Shown one piece after another: positions 35,211 to 46,899 of a stretch of 64,000 nt of DNA; position 1 is the first letter of the stretch, and the number at the start of each line of letters is the position of its first letter. Under the pieces are notes generated by a model. It was given only the letters and a program-made list of their open reading frames with translations, was not told the DNA's origin and searched no databases. The stretch is taken from contig NMRA01000297.1 in assembly GCA_002633005.1 (NCBI GenBank), positions 108,737-172,736 of the forward strand. Direction: 5' to 3'. Source of the DNA: Phoronis australis. Its lineage: Eukaryota; Phoronida; Phoronidae. The position numbers and the translations under genes are program-made.

Positions 35211-35613
35211 GGGCCCGGTCTCTAATCTTTGTACTCGAAACGAACTCGAAACTATTTTTGGCAATTTCTCTGCTCCTTTTGTGCGAACTTAAGATAATTG
35301 GTTATCAGACTGTGCTCGAATACATTATAGTTTATGCATAGGAGTTTCTAGTTCAAGTTTGCCCTTGAAGACCCTTATATTCGTGCTACAAACTCGAGTA
35401 AAAACTCGAAATTTCGAGTTCAAACTCGAACTTATTGATTTAATATTGGGTTTACAAACTGTGAACTAAGGGCAATAAATTATCTACGTAAGTTATTGTG
35501 TACTCGAGCATAGAATAATAGACACTTATCTTGAGTTCGCCCAAAAGTAGAGTTGAAAATGCCAAACCTAATTTCGAGTTCCATTTCGAGTAAAAAGATT
35601 GGAGACCGGGCCC
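35211..35613. mobile_element. CTCGAA-rich TIR element, copy 2, nested
   Basis: Terminal inverted repeats of about 40 bp: gggcccggtctctaatcttt at the left and, at the right, aaaagattggagaccgggcc read inversely. It interrupts the 4.2-kb element's left arm: outside sequence ggtaacca resumes as tttactttggtg, matching the uninterrupted right arm read inversely. Length 403 bp; no coding capacity. Confidence 0.85.
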
Positions 35614-36862
35614 AGTTTACTTTGGTGTCAGAGTGCTCTGTGGGTATAGTAATGCTTGGAAATGACCGCTTTGGTGAGTGTGGTCAGGGGAGCCAAGACA
35701 ATGACAGTCAAAGATTGAGCTAGATCAACTTTTCTGGTAACCACTTCAAACTGCCTTGGATACCTACTGCGTAATCCACTGTATCAAAATTGGTCAATGC
35801 CAGACAATTTCAGTGGTGGGAAATATCAACCAGAGGGTTATAAACAATGAGCTAGATCAATCCAAGAGGTAACCGCTTGAAACCAGTTGCAAAATATTCA
35901 CCGTGAGCCCAGGTATCACGAATGAACACTGCCAGACATATCTAGTTGTGGGTTAGCCCCTCCATGCACGCCCAAATACCCGAGTTAGGCTAGATCAATC
36001 CATCAGGTAACCGTTTCAAACCAACTGCACAATGTTCAGCATCACTGTACATGGCACAACTGTTAGAAAATTTCAGTGGTGGGGTGCCCCTGCCAGACGA
36101 TTATCAAAAAGGGTAAATAATTGAGCTAGATCAACCCAAGAGGTAACATCTAACAACCAGTTCCAAAATAATCACTGTAAGCCCAAGTATCACGAATAAA
36201 CACTGTAGGACAAATCTAGTGGTGGGTTAGCCCCGCCAGATACGCCCAAGTACCTGAGTTGAGCTAGATCAACCCAAGAGGTAACCGCAAGAAACCAGTT
36301 GCAAAATATTCGCCGTAAGCCCAGGTATCTAGACTAAATACTGCCTGACAAATCTAGTGGTGGGTTATCCCCGCCAGACACGCCCAAGTACCTGAGTTGA
36401 GCTAAATCAACCCACCAGGTAACCGTTTGAAACCAATCGTCCGATGTTTAGCATCACTGCACGTGACACAACAGTAAGATACCCCAATCAGACAAATAAA
36501 GACTCGAAACAAAATTGATTATAAGCCCATTCACAATGAATAAGCATCACATTGAGGAACCAAACACTTCGATTTTTAAAAAAGCCACTGAATCCGTGCG
36601 ACATTGGTTACCACACAAGGTGAAATATTTTTGTCCGCAAGTTTACGTCAGGGCATGAAAACCAGAAACATCGTGCCTGATGTTGCAGCGACCTCACAAT
36701 TCCATTCGAAAACATTGGAATACTCCACATTATTCACTATTAAAAACATAACCTAAAAAACCTGTCCGAGACGGATAACTCGTTGTGTCTGCACGAATTT
36801 CGATTTTCTGTTGTCCTATTTTACCAGTCTAAGCTGCGTACCTCTGTTTTCGGACGAGTCAT

Positions 36863-37290
36863 TTGATACAACTGCTAAAACGAATAGTAATCGAAATGTC
36901 ATCTTTTGCTGTCGTCTGCGTTATGTATGCGCGCCAACTATCTTCATTTCACACACTGATTAATGACAAATTTGACAAAACTGATCAGTTTTGGGCAATC
37001 TCCATCTTTATCATAAACCGAGCCCACAGAGAACTCCGGAGATGCGTCAAGAATAATGACGCCAGTGGCTACATCATCATTTTCCCGACTATGCTAGATG
37101 TATTCTTTGCCCTGAGCCGCCCAAACTACGCCAGATGGGGAATATTGTTTTACCAAAAGTTGAAATTCGCAGAGTATTGCGTGAAGCGCTGGAAAACGGT
37201 GCGTTCTCAGTGCTACGTACTACGTAGAAGAACTTCAGGAGATCGGCTGTTGACCTCTGTTTGGAACAGTCCGTATATTTATGTTTGATA
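36863..37290 (+). pseudogene. frameshifted ORF of a repetitive invertebrate protein family (SRPNYARWG motif)
   Basis: The frame opens with HTLINDKFDKTDQFWAISIF, continues to GYIIIFPTMLDVFFALSRPN and YARWG, then leaves the family frame near 37168. The expected continuation is visible in another frame (REALENGAFSV, then a TAG at 37225-37227, then RRSAVDLCLEQSV). From memory, this block occurs in many near-identical copies in marine invertebrate genomes as an uncharacterised, transposon-associated protein. No name can be given. It is broken by one frameshift and one stop. Confidence 0.55.
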
Positions 37291-38184
37291 TGATGTTCCC
37301 AAAATTAAGGCTGCAAACACCTCAGTGGTACCTGATATTTAGTACGTACGGTCCTGTTGGATTTCGTGGAAACTGAAAGCTGTAACGTAGATAAAACATT
37401 CAGCTCATGTTGCGAACATGTTATTCACAATTTGTGTTAAACAAGGGAATGGACAATAACAACGAAGTTGTAGCAGGTACTGATACTACTAACTACATTG
37501 ATAACTAAGTTAGTAATAATTTTGCATTTGCCTCTGATTCAAAGCGCTTCAAGTGTCATCGGGTAGTACTCGTCAAACTTCGCCCGAGTGCCGCTGTTTG
37601 TGTAGATGACAAGATCGTGCATATGATAAGAGGAGGCACTATGTTATTCATAAACCACGCGCGTGGTGGCCACACCAAAGGGTAACAAGTGAGTCCAGAT
37701 GTGATTGTCCATACCTAAGCACAAAAGTTTAGCCCTACGACCTTAGTAAGCTACATGTTTTGCATTTTGCAGTGAGAGATCCCAAAGAAATAGTGCAGTG
37801 TGAATGCCTTCAACTCAGCCAAGAAACAAAACAGCAGAAAACTGAGAGTTGTTATTCTGCTAATTTGGTTTTAATAGCAAGCATGATACGGCAGAGGTAT
37901 AGGCATTTTCACATTTTGAAATGAAAGTGATCGTTAAAAATCCAAATATGTTGTTCATCCAGTGTCCACTTTGATGATGGGTTGGTGGATTGACTTGCAT
38001 GCCTGTACACGTTTGAACGTTTCTGTTCTTTTAAATTCGGTACACGATGACGGTAAGTTCATTATAGGCAGTCCTCCATCTTGCTAAAAAACAGACATTC
38101 AACTACCGCGTTTTCTTGCAATGAGAATACACCGTTGAGCATTTTCACGTAAACGTAGACCTCAACTAGGACTAGGAAATCATC

Positions 38185-38315
38185 CACGTATGTCATTATG
38201 TACTCGAGCATATAGAGTAATCGACACTTATCTTGAGTTCGCACAAAAGTAAAGTAAAAAATGCCAAACATGATTTCGAATTCCATTTCGAGTAAAAAGA
38301 TTCGAGACTGGCCCC
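38185..38315 (+). repeat. CTCGAA-rich TIR element, right-end fragment
   Basis: The segment tgtactcgagcatatagagt to gagtaaaaagattcgagact matches 35490-35613 with about 85% identity by eye. The left part of the element is absent. Confidence 0.75.
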
Positions 38316-40783
38316 AGAACTCCGACAGTTCACTACCGTGATTGTGTGATCACGACTCATTCTCAAGCAGAGGCATCACCTGGGGCACGGCTAAGGCGAC
38401 CAACGGCGGTTTCAAATTGAAGAAGACTAAATGGGACTCCCTGACTTCGTGAGATGTGGCAGGGACAGGCCGGGGGTGGCCTACTAACTTCATTTAGTTT
38501 CTACTTGTCCGTGTACGTCGCGCTGCGATTTGATCTTGACATGGATTTGATGGATTGTGTCATGGTTGATAATTCATCAGTATTCCTACTTCATATCATT
38601 TTAAAACGCAAGTGGGTACTTATTTTAAGACATGCGGGCGATTTCGCATGCATATGAAATTTGACTACGGGTAAATCTGGTCGAACTCAGATAGTTGATT
38701 GCGTGTGGCATTGCTAATCTACAACAAGACTTGTCTCGCAGTGTTTATTTATGATATATGGGCTTGCGAAGAATATTTGCAACTGGTTCCATGCGGTTAC
38801 CTCTTGGGTTGATTTACATCAAATTTTAACGCCTCTTTAGTCGTCTGGCAGGGACACCCCACCGCTGAAATTGTCTGGCATCTAACAGTTGTGCCATGTA
38901 TAGTGATGCTGAACATCGTGCGATTGGTTTCAAATGGTTACCTGGTGGATTAATCTAGCTCAACTCCGGTACTTGGGCGTGTCTGGCGGGGGTAACCCAC
39001 CACTAGATTTGTCTGGCAGTGTTCATTCGTGTTACCTGGGCTAACGGTGAATATTTTGCAGCTGGTTTCACTCGGTTACCTCATAGATTGTTCTAGCTCA
39101 ATTTTTGGACCTTGTTTATAACCGTCTGGCTGATACTCCCCACCACTGAAATTGTCTGGCAGTGACCAATTTTGATACAGTGGATTACGCAGTAGGTTTC
39201 CAAGGCAGTTTGAAGTGGTTACCAGAAAAGTTGATCTAGCTCAATTTTTGACTGTCATTCTCTTGGCTCCCCTGACCACACCTACCAAAGCGAACCTGTC
39301 AGACGGCCATTTCCAAGCATATTAGGGTACCCACAGAGAACTGTGGCACCAAAGAAAATTGGTTACCTTTACCTGCCCAAAACTGTTGTCACAAGGAAAG
39401 AATACTGGTTAAGAAGCTATACAAACACTCGGTAGACGTACTTAATTACAAAAACAAATCTCTCTTACAGATAATGACTAAGACAACATTAACTGTCTTC
39501 TAAATTGAGTCCTGGCCTCGGTTTATATTTCAATTTCCCAGTTATTTGTAAAGTTTTTGTTACGTATATACTATGCAAATCATTTTCTTAAGTGTTCTTG
39601 TATTTCTTCATAGTTGTGTGTATATGTTGAAATAGTGCTTTTGAGTATGCTTGTACATGATGGTTTGTATTCAGATTCACTGTTCTGTTGAAAACGACGT
39701 GCAATTTGTATTTTTCCAATAAGCGATAGTCGAATCTGTCTGAGCGTAAATGGAACTTGAAGAAAATTTACTACCCAAATACTCCGATTTCAACCTGTAA
39801 CTAAGCATATGTATCCAGTACGTGGTACATGTATATAAGTAGTCATCACCAGTGCCTTTTGGAGATTTTTGAGCTGGACCTGTTTTACCGAACAACTGCA
39901 CTTCGTCACTGTTGACAGTAAAAGGCGGCACGTCCCTTGTGCACCACTATGCAGGCCTCCCGAGAACATTGAAGTGCGATGCCTACATGAGTCTGCCTAT
40001 GTGCTGGGCCTATGGTAACGCATTTCCTTGTAAAATATAATCAAGTGCGTTCATCCATTACGTTTGGCCTATCCTTGTGTATTATAAATTGATATGTGAT
40101 TTATGTACCTTTAAATGTAATTAGAGTGTTATAGGATCTCTTGATGTGGTGTCCTTAATCTATATTGCGAACATCATAACGCAGTTTTCCTTACAGGGTT
40201 TTATTATTTTCTCTGACCAATTCAAACCGGAGGAACTTGGTTAAAATGACTGATGAATTCGCGAAACGGTTGCATAAGAATGGAGAAATACCCAGCGTGA
40301 AATTTATTATCGTTTCCTGTCCATGATTTGTTAGCAATAATGGTTTGGGGAACAAATAGTGAACACTATGGAGTCCCGTTTTCAATAAGTACAGTGTATG
40401 TTTGGACTATGCTGATCACGTGACACAACATCAAGTTACAGATGACACTTAAAAGTCTTTAGACAATGAAAGGCAAGACGGTCGAACGTGTTCGAAATGA
40501 GTGGTGAGAGCTTCAAGAAGAATTGCTTTTGTAGCTTGGGGAGCGTCTGACGCACATCGACAACGCATTCCTTGGTGCCGCGGCTTTACTTCATCAGAAA
40601 CAAGTAGGTCTCGGGCAGGTGAGTAGATTTAGTCCGGATTATGAGTATAGATGAAGCTTCGTGGTAGTTTGTTTTCTCTGCGTTACGAGTCACTGCTTAC
40701 AAAGTGTTCTCACAATATGCACATCGGGTCTGGTTAAAATGATGATGGGAATTTTTCTTGCAACCCTTTTCAGTCAATTTGCC

Positions 40784-40999
40784 CATGCGCGCACCAAGTC
40801 CTAAAATAGGAGGGTCGAATTTTGAGGTTGTGGACCTTTTAATGAGAAAAGAAAAAAATGTAGTACGTTCAGAGCTAAGAATTGTGCATCAGCCTTTTTA
40901 GTGGACTTTTGTGTCGTTTTCAACTTTTTCGGACTTTTTGTTTGTCTGAGGCGGAGATTTTCCCGTTCGAGCCCCCGAGCCCAGCTGGGTGCGCGCATG
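40784..40999. mobile_element. CATGCGCGC-family MITE, copy 3
   Basis: The left end catgcgcgcaccaag and right end cagctgggtgcgcgcatg are inverted. Flanks ttgcc and ttctc are an imperfect direct repeat. It is inserted in the PhyH duplicate just after exon 3. A lone end of the family is at 60137-60153. Confidence 0.8.
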
Positions 41000-42364
41000 T
41001 TCTCTATGTTTATGTGTCATGTTATACATGCAAGAATATGGTTGTCACAAAGCGTATTTTTTGACACGTCTTCTTCATTACTGTGCAATATACCATGAAG
41101 CGTTGGGGTACTTATTTCGTTAAGTCATGAAATGTTACATGTAAAATTCCAGGGGCATTGCTTTGACATTGTGAAATTTTAATAATGATTCGGCACTGAC
41201 ATTCTTGCAGCTGCTGCGAAGCAATCTTCTGTTATAAGTGAGTTCGGTGGGAGAGTTGGAAAGAACTCGTGATTCTTGCAATGGCGTCTGGTGACCCTTG
41301 CCGTGCCATATGACATCATGGGGCGCTGCTTATAGTTGACAGTGCTAAAATGGCGTTTCGAAGCATATTTTAGGCAGTATATACTGAGAAACTAGTACTT
41401 CTGACTGCTACCTCGTCAGCTGCAGTACAATTGCATTCTTCGTTAACGCATCCCCGTACGAGGTTTGAGCTACACAAATGCGATACCAAGCCATAACGAA
41501 AATGGATTGAAAAGGTGGGGCTCATTTACAGGAGCTTGCTCGAATACGTCATTATTTCGTGCAGTTTTGTTACAAAAACTTCTCCATGTGTTGGGAATTA
41601 TTCCATAAGCTTAGCCATTTCACAAGGATTCATGGGCAATAATAAAGAAACCATTAACAATCTTTTGTAAACTTTTAAACTTGAAGCCTCATGCAGGGAA
41701 GTTTGATAGAAAATGCACATCTTCGTTTGGAAACAGGCAGTCAAAATGTCAACTTTCTGAGAGGTAAGACTCCCTGTACTTCTGTGGTAGTCACCCCCGG
41801 TGTTTTAGATCAAAGGCAGGCATTGTAAGTGCGATATTTCCACAGGCTTATGATGTATGAATATTAGACAGTCTAACTGGGATCTTGCCCAAGAATCTAC
41901 TCACAGAATAGCGCCGTTTTTTGAGATAACCGGGGAGTAACACTGGTTGCTTTGACACGCAGTGCAATGCAAGGATGGTCCCCACTAGATTTCCATTTCT
42001 AGTTGATGACCATGTGAAAGAATTTTATACCTTTTAGAATTTTTGTAGTTCATAAACGTTGTTTCATTGTTGAAAATTGATTCCATTTTAAGACCTTGTT
42101 GAACAGATTCAGTCGGCCGGTCAAACAGGTAACAATACTCCAAATTGTGTAACCTAACGGTGATACTTTGTAAGCCAACATTTAGCATATTTCCTACTTA
42201 GACCCTGTCATATTATTTCCAAGATCCGATAACTTCATTAGACAAAAAACCAAGACTTTATTATAGGGCATTAAAAAGTGCCAAACGACTATTTCCGCTT
42301 CTCACAACTTGTTTTGCTTCTCTTTCTTGTACATTGCTGGGCGATGTTAATTTTTCGTGGACTC

Positions 42365-42875
42365 AGGAAGTGTGTTTGACACGTTGTTTGCCAGTTCTAA
42401 GTATCGCTAGTCCTCTGCGTGTCCGCGGGAAGGTTGAAGACACGCAGGTATCATTCAGAAGCACGCGTTTTATCACTGGTTGATGTAACCTCGATAGTCA
42501 TTGGTTTGCTTTACAACAAAGAAAGAAAATGGCAGATAATTTTTAGCCTTGTCATGTAACAGGTGTGCTATTCATACTATATGAATATAGGACGGCAACG
42601 TAAACAAAAGTCAGCAATAGTAGAAAAGTACACACCGAAAAGGCACTACCACAACTTTCCGATACACATTTCTTGAACATATCCAAATTAAGCACCGGTT
42701 TGTCTGTACAACAAACCACGAACTACTTCAGTCATACCGGTTTGTTCACGAAAAGTGCTACCTGTTGAGAATTCGACCAGCCAATCAGAAACGCCGGTGT
42801 AAAAAAAAATTACTGCGTGTCTTCTATCCCCAAGCGGACACGCAGGGAACTATCGAGATTCCAAGTGAGCCCACC
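42365..42875. mobile_element. about 500-bp TIR element
   Basis: The left segment 42391-42455 (gtcctctgcgtgtccgcggg, then gaagacacgcag) is the inverse of 42808-42870 (ctgcgtgtcttctatcccca, then gcggacacgcaggg). The repeats extend into tatcgctag/tatcgaga. It lies in the PhyH duplicate and has no counterpart in the intact gene. Confidence 0.6.
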
Positions 42876-43555
42876 AGTGGACGAGACGGTTCGTCATCTG
42901 GTGATTGAATCGCTGTTTATTCGCGTGATTGTCATAAATCTACGTACTTTGAAATATTAACTGACTCCAGAAATTACACGAGCTCTTGCAATTGATGTTT
43001 CAATTATATTAACTAATTGTTTCTGTTGTCCTTTGAGGTCGCTGTACAATCTGGGGTGCGTGGTTGTATACGTAGCTCTAAGCAGATGCGGTACCAAGGG
43101 ACCGTTCAGCAACGTAAGTCATTTGCAATACACGTGGGAGGAGAAATGTACGCTTACGGAACGGAAATAGTCACTCAACAATTTAGCCTCACTGTACAAT
43201 CAATTCCATTATTATAATCTACGCTAGTTATATCTGGGATTTGTCTTGCGTGATTTTGTGCGAACTTGCCGAACTCACAAGATATTAACTCAATTAAAAG
43301 CACCCCGAATTACTGCTTAATTCACTCTCTTAGCCGACTGCATTAGACCGCATTTCCAGTGAAATTGTTTGACGAAACACTGTGAATCAAAAAAACGTTT
43401 CACATCCTTTCACGCTACTATAAACCCATGACCCGTCCCTGAGGCCAACTTTCAATTTACAGACATCGTTTCAAGTGACTTGTTCCTTTACTCAGATGAG
43501 ACGTGAACTCTGGATTTGCGAAGAACATAGAATTCGTTTATAAATTGAGACCATG

Positions 43556-43735
43556 TTTGTTTCATAAAATGACCCGTCATGACAAGTCAACCCGTCGTGA
43601 CAAGCCAACCCGTCGTTTCAAGCCAACCAGCACTGACAGGCCAATGCGTCAAGCCAACCCGGCGTGACAAGCCAACCCGGCATGACAAGCCAACCCGTCG
43701 TGACAAGCCAACCTGTCGTTTCACGCCAACTTAGT
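43556..43735 (+). repeat. minisatellite, about 9 units of 18-20 bp
   Basis: The unit is cgtgacaagccaacccgt with variants such as cgtttcaagccaacc. Confidence 0.9.
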
Positions 43736-43831
43736 AGAGCATAGGCTCAGTCAGCTACGTACTGTATCAGTTCTTTCAAATGAAATCAAATTAAACTTGA
43801 CTGACAAGCAAAATGAGACCACTTTCACAAC

Positions 43832-43833
<2 letters not shown>

Positions 43834-43908
<75 letters not shown>
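43834..43908. repeat. (AT)n microsatellite, about 75 bp
   Basis: Uninterrupted TA dinucleotides. The 136-codon frame crossing it (43797-44207) is a repeat artefact. Confidence 0.97.
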
Positions 43909-43911
<3 letters not shown>

Positions 43912-44390
43912 ATTTAAATCAAAAATTTGTTTTTGCAATGGAAGACGGATTTATTGCGGCTTTGAATGTAGTCATACCAATGGAAGTGAATTCATTGGTG
44001 AGTACACAGACTTACACTTTCAGTTATTCTTTTAAAACGAATTCAGTTCAAAAAAAAATTAAATTGGAACCGAGGCTGGTGCACTCTAGATTTTATTGTA
44101 AACTGATGGTATACTTGAATGTAATGGGAATGTTGTTGCAAAACCCTACTCCGTGGTTTTTTTTATCTTGTTGCACTTGCCGAAGTCGGAACCAGCGTGT
44201 ACTATGACAGTGTTTAGATTTTTTCTGTCTACCAACCAACACACGATGATACCAAAGCTCACCCAGTGGCACCATAGGCTATAGATAGGAAGTATCTATG
44301 GTGGCACTGACCGTGTCCGTTATACAATTACAATTACCAGGGGTTATTGATGATTGACGAGCCACTGTTTGTATCCATTACTCTGTGTAA

Positions 44391-44492
44391 CGTAGAAAAT
44401 ATATGTGAAACTAGAAGAGGCGATCCAGATCCTATAAAGGATACTACTGTTTGAAGAAAAGTAGATTATTTGAAGGTGAATAAAACAACAAT
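44391..44492 (+). repeat. dispersed repeat, copy 2
   Basis: Related to 48448-48550 in the same orientation (taacgtagaaaatatatgtg, aggcgatccagatcct, aataaaacaacaa) and to 17400-17466 in the inverse. Confidence 0.7.
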
Positions 44493-45336
44493 AATGCATC
44501 ACTCTATGTCGTATTTTGATGTATGAATTAGTTCGCATTTTCCATATGTTACCAGCCAGGTTTTTTAAAAAAGCTGCCTTATACCACATTTTCCCCTGCG
44601 CGTTTGTGGGGATGCTTAAATGAATTTTCGAAACCGAATATCATTGCGTAGGCGCTAATTTATATAATTATGGCCATTGGTCATCTTTGTGTACTGTCAA
44701 TGAAGTGTAGAGGACGTGTGGATATAGAAAAACGTAAAGCTATGCTTAGCTGTGTGCGCGACAAGAAATATTAGATCTGTTGTCTGCAGGACACCATTGG
44801 GGAATAATTTTGTGAGGATACAGTGGTGTTATACTAAACATTTGAGTTGTGGATCACCAAGCTCTCGTAGAGTCTCTTCAATAATAAGTTTGATTTCGAA
44901 GCTACTTCGAATCGTCGAGAAAGCCAAAGAATTTATTTGTAAACTCAATTTATTATTGAAAAAAAATCACATACCTCTTATATACTTCCTAAAATAGAAA
45001 TTCTGTTTTCTTCTTTCAAAATTCTGTCCAATATTCTAGAACAGCAAAAACGCGGATTTGACAAGTATATGTGGGGACTGGGATCTAGTTCAAGACATTG
45101 ATCTGACTTGCTACGATTATTACGCCATACAGAACAACTGAAGTACTAGACGTCCAGGTTTGTTTCTTTGAATACTAGTTACTGTTAAATTGGATTTTTG
45201 GCGTTTGTGTGCATGTGCATGCGTGCGTGTGTGCATGTGTATGCGTGCGTGAACATCTCAAATTGCCATGCATCACTTCACATGTATTTGTTTGTATGCT
45301 TGATTACTGACATTTTAAATGATAACAACACTGTAT

Positions 45337-45405
45337 GGGCGGCGCACCATAAGGGGGTTGGGGGGGGGACTATAGCCCCCCACTTTTTTCAGTGCTGCGC
45401 CGCCC
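45337..45405 (+). mobile_element. GGGCGGCGCA hairpin element, copy 3
   Basis: A 69-bp core from gggcggcgcaccataag to gtgctgcgccgccc. The flanking string cactgt occurs on both sides (45329-45334 and 45409-45414), suggesting a short target duplication. Confidence 0.75.
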
Positions 45406-46689
45406 ATGCACTGTGTTTAACAAAACGAACATACTTGTTCAATAAAATGAAACCTTGAAGCTAACGTAATACTTGTGATGAGTTTGAGAGACATCTACAA
45501 ACACTAATAAAGTACATTTAAGCTATTTTTCTCAGCTTTTCAAACGGACTTTCGTTGGCAGACGCCGCATAGAGCGGCGGCTACCATGGTCTGGAAGATA
45601 TAATTTTTTCCGCTCGTCCAAGGATTCTGATAACGTGATCGGTTGGAGTTCTTGCAAAATCGACTGAGTTCCAGAAAACCCTCTACGTGTCGCCATTGCA
45701 GCGATATTAGAGAGCCTCTGGTACACGTTAAGCGCGAACATGTGAGGTCGGCATTCGTTGCTTACTACGTCACAATGTTAACCTACATTTTTGCGTTTTG
45801 TCTTGTCACACGGGAGAAAAGTACGCGAAGACCACTGATCTCACGGAAGTCCAAAATGTGAGTCTTCATTGCCGAGTTGTCGTAAAAGATCCTTAGATTT
45901 CTATGTAACTTTTTAATGTTTTAGAAAGTTTATCTATTCAAGAGATGGTGTAGCTTAGTGCATGTGTCTTACTCGGTTGATTGTTTGAACTATGACCTTT
46001 GTTCTGAGACCCTTCTTGGGTTGTTGATCTTTCCCAGCCAGTTCAGAAACTGTCAGGTTTATGAGTCCCTGATTTCAGAATAACAGGCGTTATTCATTGG
46101 AAATTACTGGTTCTAATACCAAGAACCAATTTAGAACCCATAAAACCTCCTATCACGAAGTTGTCACCCTTGCTAGTTACTGTCGTGCCACGGTGCCATC
46201 TTGCCTGCTGCCAATTTGTTTGTCTTTATGTTACCTGTTGCCAATACGTATGCCGCCACTCCCGATCAATGATTGTCACTACAGTGCCACTCTGGTAGTG
46301 GCTTTCATGGTGCAACTCTCTATTATACTACATAAAGTGAACGTTTATTGAACATGCTTCGCCTTTGACATCTTTCAACGAAAATTGTAAAACCGAAAAC
46401 AGGCGAATGTATTTGTAAACAGCAATAGATAGGCTTTTGTTATTTTAAATCGGTCTCAGAAACAAAAACGAGTGGTAAAGGGAGGTCTTTTAAAAACTGT
46501 TTGTTTAAAATATATGCTCTATTCCTTTAACGTTTTGAAACGATTTTACGCCCTAAAAATGTTTTAAAACAATCCATTTACTTGTTTTTTCTTGTTCTGC
46601 TCTTAGACCGATGACGATTTTGATGACACTGTCCAGGGTGATACGAAGGGAGTTAACTCAACATAACACACAGAAAAACTAAGTGTAGG

Positions 46690-46805
46690 CTGCACTCTCA
46701 CGTGGCACATGTGATCACACATAAGTGCAGATCGCGCTCTCACGTTGCAAATGTGATCACATATAAGTGCAGATCGCACTCTCACGTGGCACATGTGATC
46801 AAACG
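46690..46805 (+). repeat. tandem repeat, 2-3 units of about 53 bp, from the end of duplicated exon 10
   Basis: Units carry cactctcacgtggcacatgt and gatcacacataagtgcagat. The intact PhyH locus and the 30187 copy have a single unit, so the expansion happened after the duplication. Confidence 0.8.
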
Positions 46806-46899
46806 TATTTGCTCGTAATGCCCCTTATATGAGCGAAGATGGATCATTTTATGTGTAAAAGCAAATGAATAAAATCTGTCACAGTTGTGTGTCGTTATT

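Larger units (their letters stand above)
35183..39392. mobile_element. about 4.2-kb foldback-type element with subrepeat-built arms
   Basis: The outer ends match in inverse: cttttttgggcatgaaaagg/taacc at 35184 versus ggttacctttacctgcccaa at 39361-39380. Inside, the left arm (35620-36480) holds about six units of 130-140 bp marked by gagctagatcaac at 35717, 35849, about 35984, 36123, 36261 and 36399. The right arm (38790-39310) holds about four inverse units. The first inner segment (caagacaatgacagtcaaag to actgccttggatacc) is matched by 39170-39310. The 2.3-kb centre includes a decayed ORF (36863-37290). A CTCGAA-rich MITE has split the left arm at 35211-35613. This layout resembles Foldback or long-TIR Mutator-like elements. 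Confidence 0.75.
40197..46714 (+). pseudogene. decayed segmental duplicate of the PhyH gene
   Basis: Recognisable exons in order: exon 2 (40197-40296, FSDQFKPEEL then an internal deletion that shifts the frame), exon 3 (about 40535-40618, GERLTHIDNAFLGAAAL, donor kept), a possible exon 4 trace near 41240-41280, exon 9 (45537-45690, internal deletion of about 22 bp) and exon 10 (46607-46714, DDDFDDTVQG, frame broken). Exon 1 and exons 5-8, including the iron-binding HxD and distal His, are gone. Intron and flanking sequence is shared from about 39420 to 46880, so this is a genomic duplication and not a processed copy. The protein function is lost. Confidence 0.85.

Noticed and set aside
43797-44207. 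136-codon ORF with Tyr-Ile repeats
   Set aside because: The frame is open only because of the (AT)n microsatellite. The remainder shows no domain.
45952-46045. Possible tRNA-like or tRNA-derived SINE sequence (ggtgtagcttagtgcatgtg)
   Set aside because: A weak A-box resemblance only; no B box at the right distance and no cloverleaf could be drawn.
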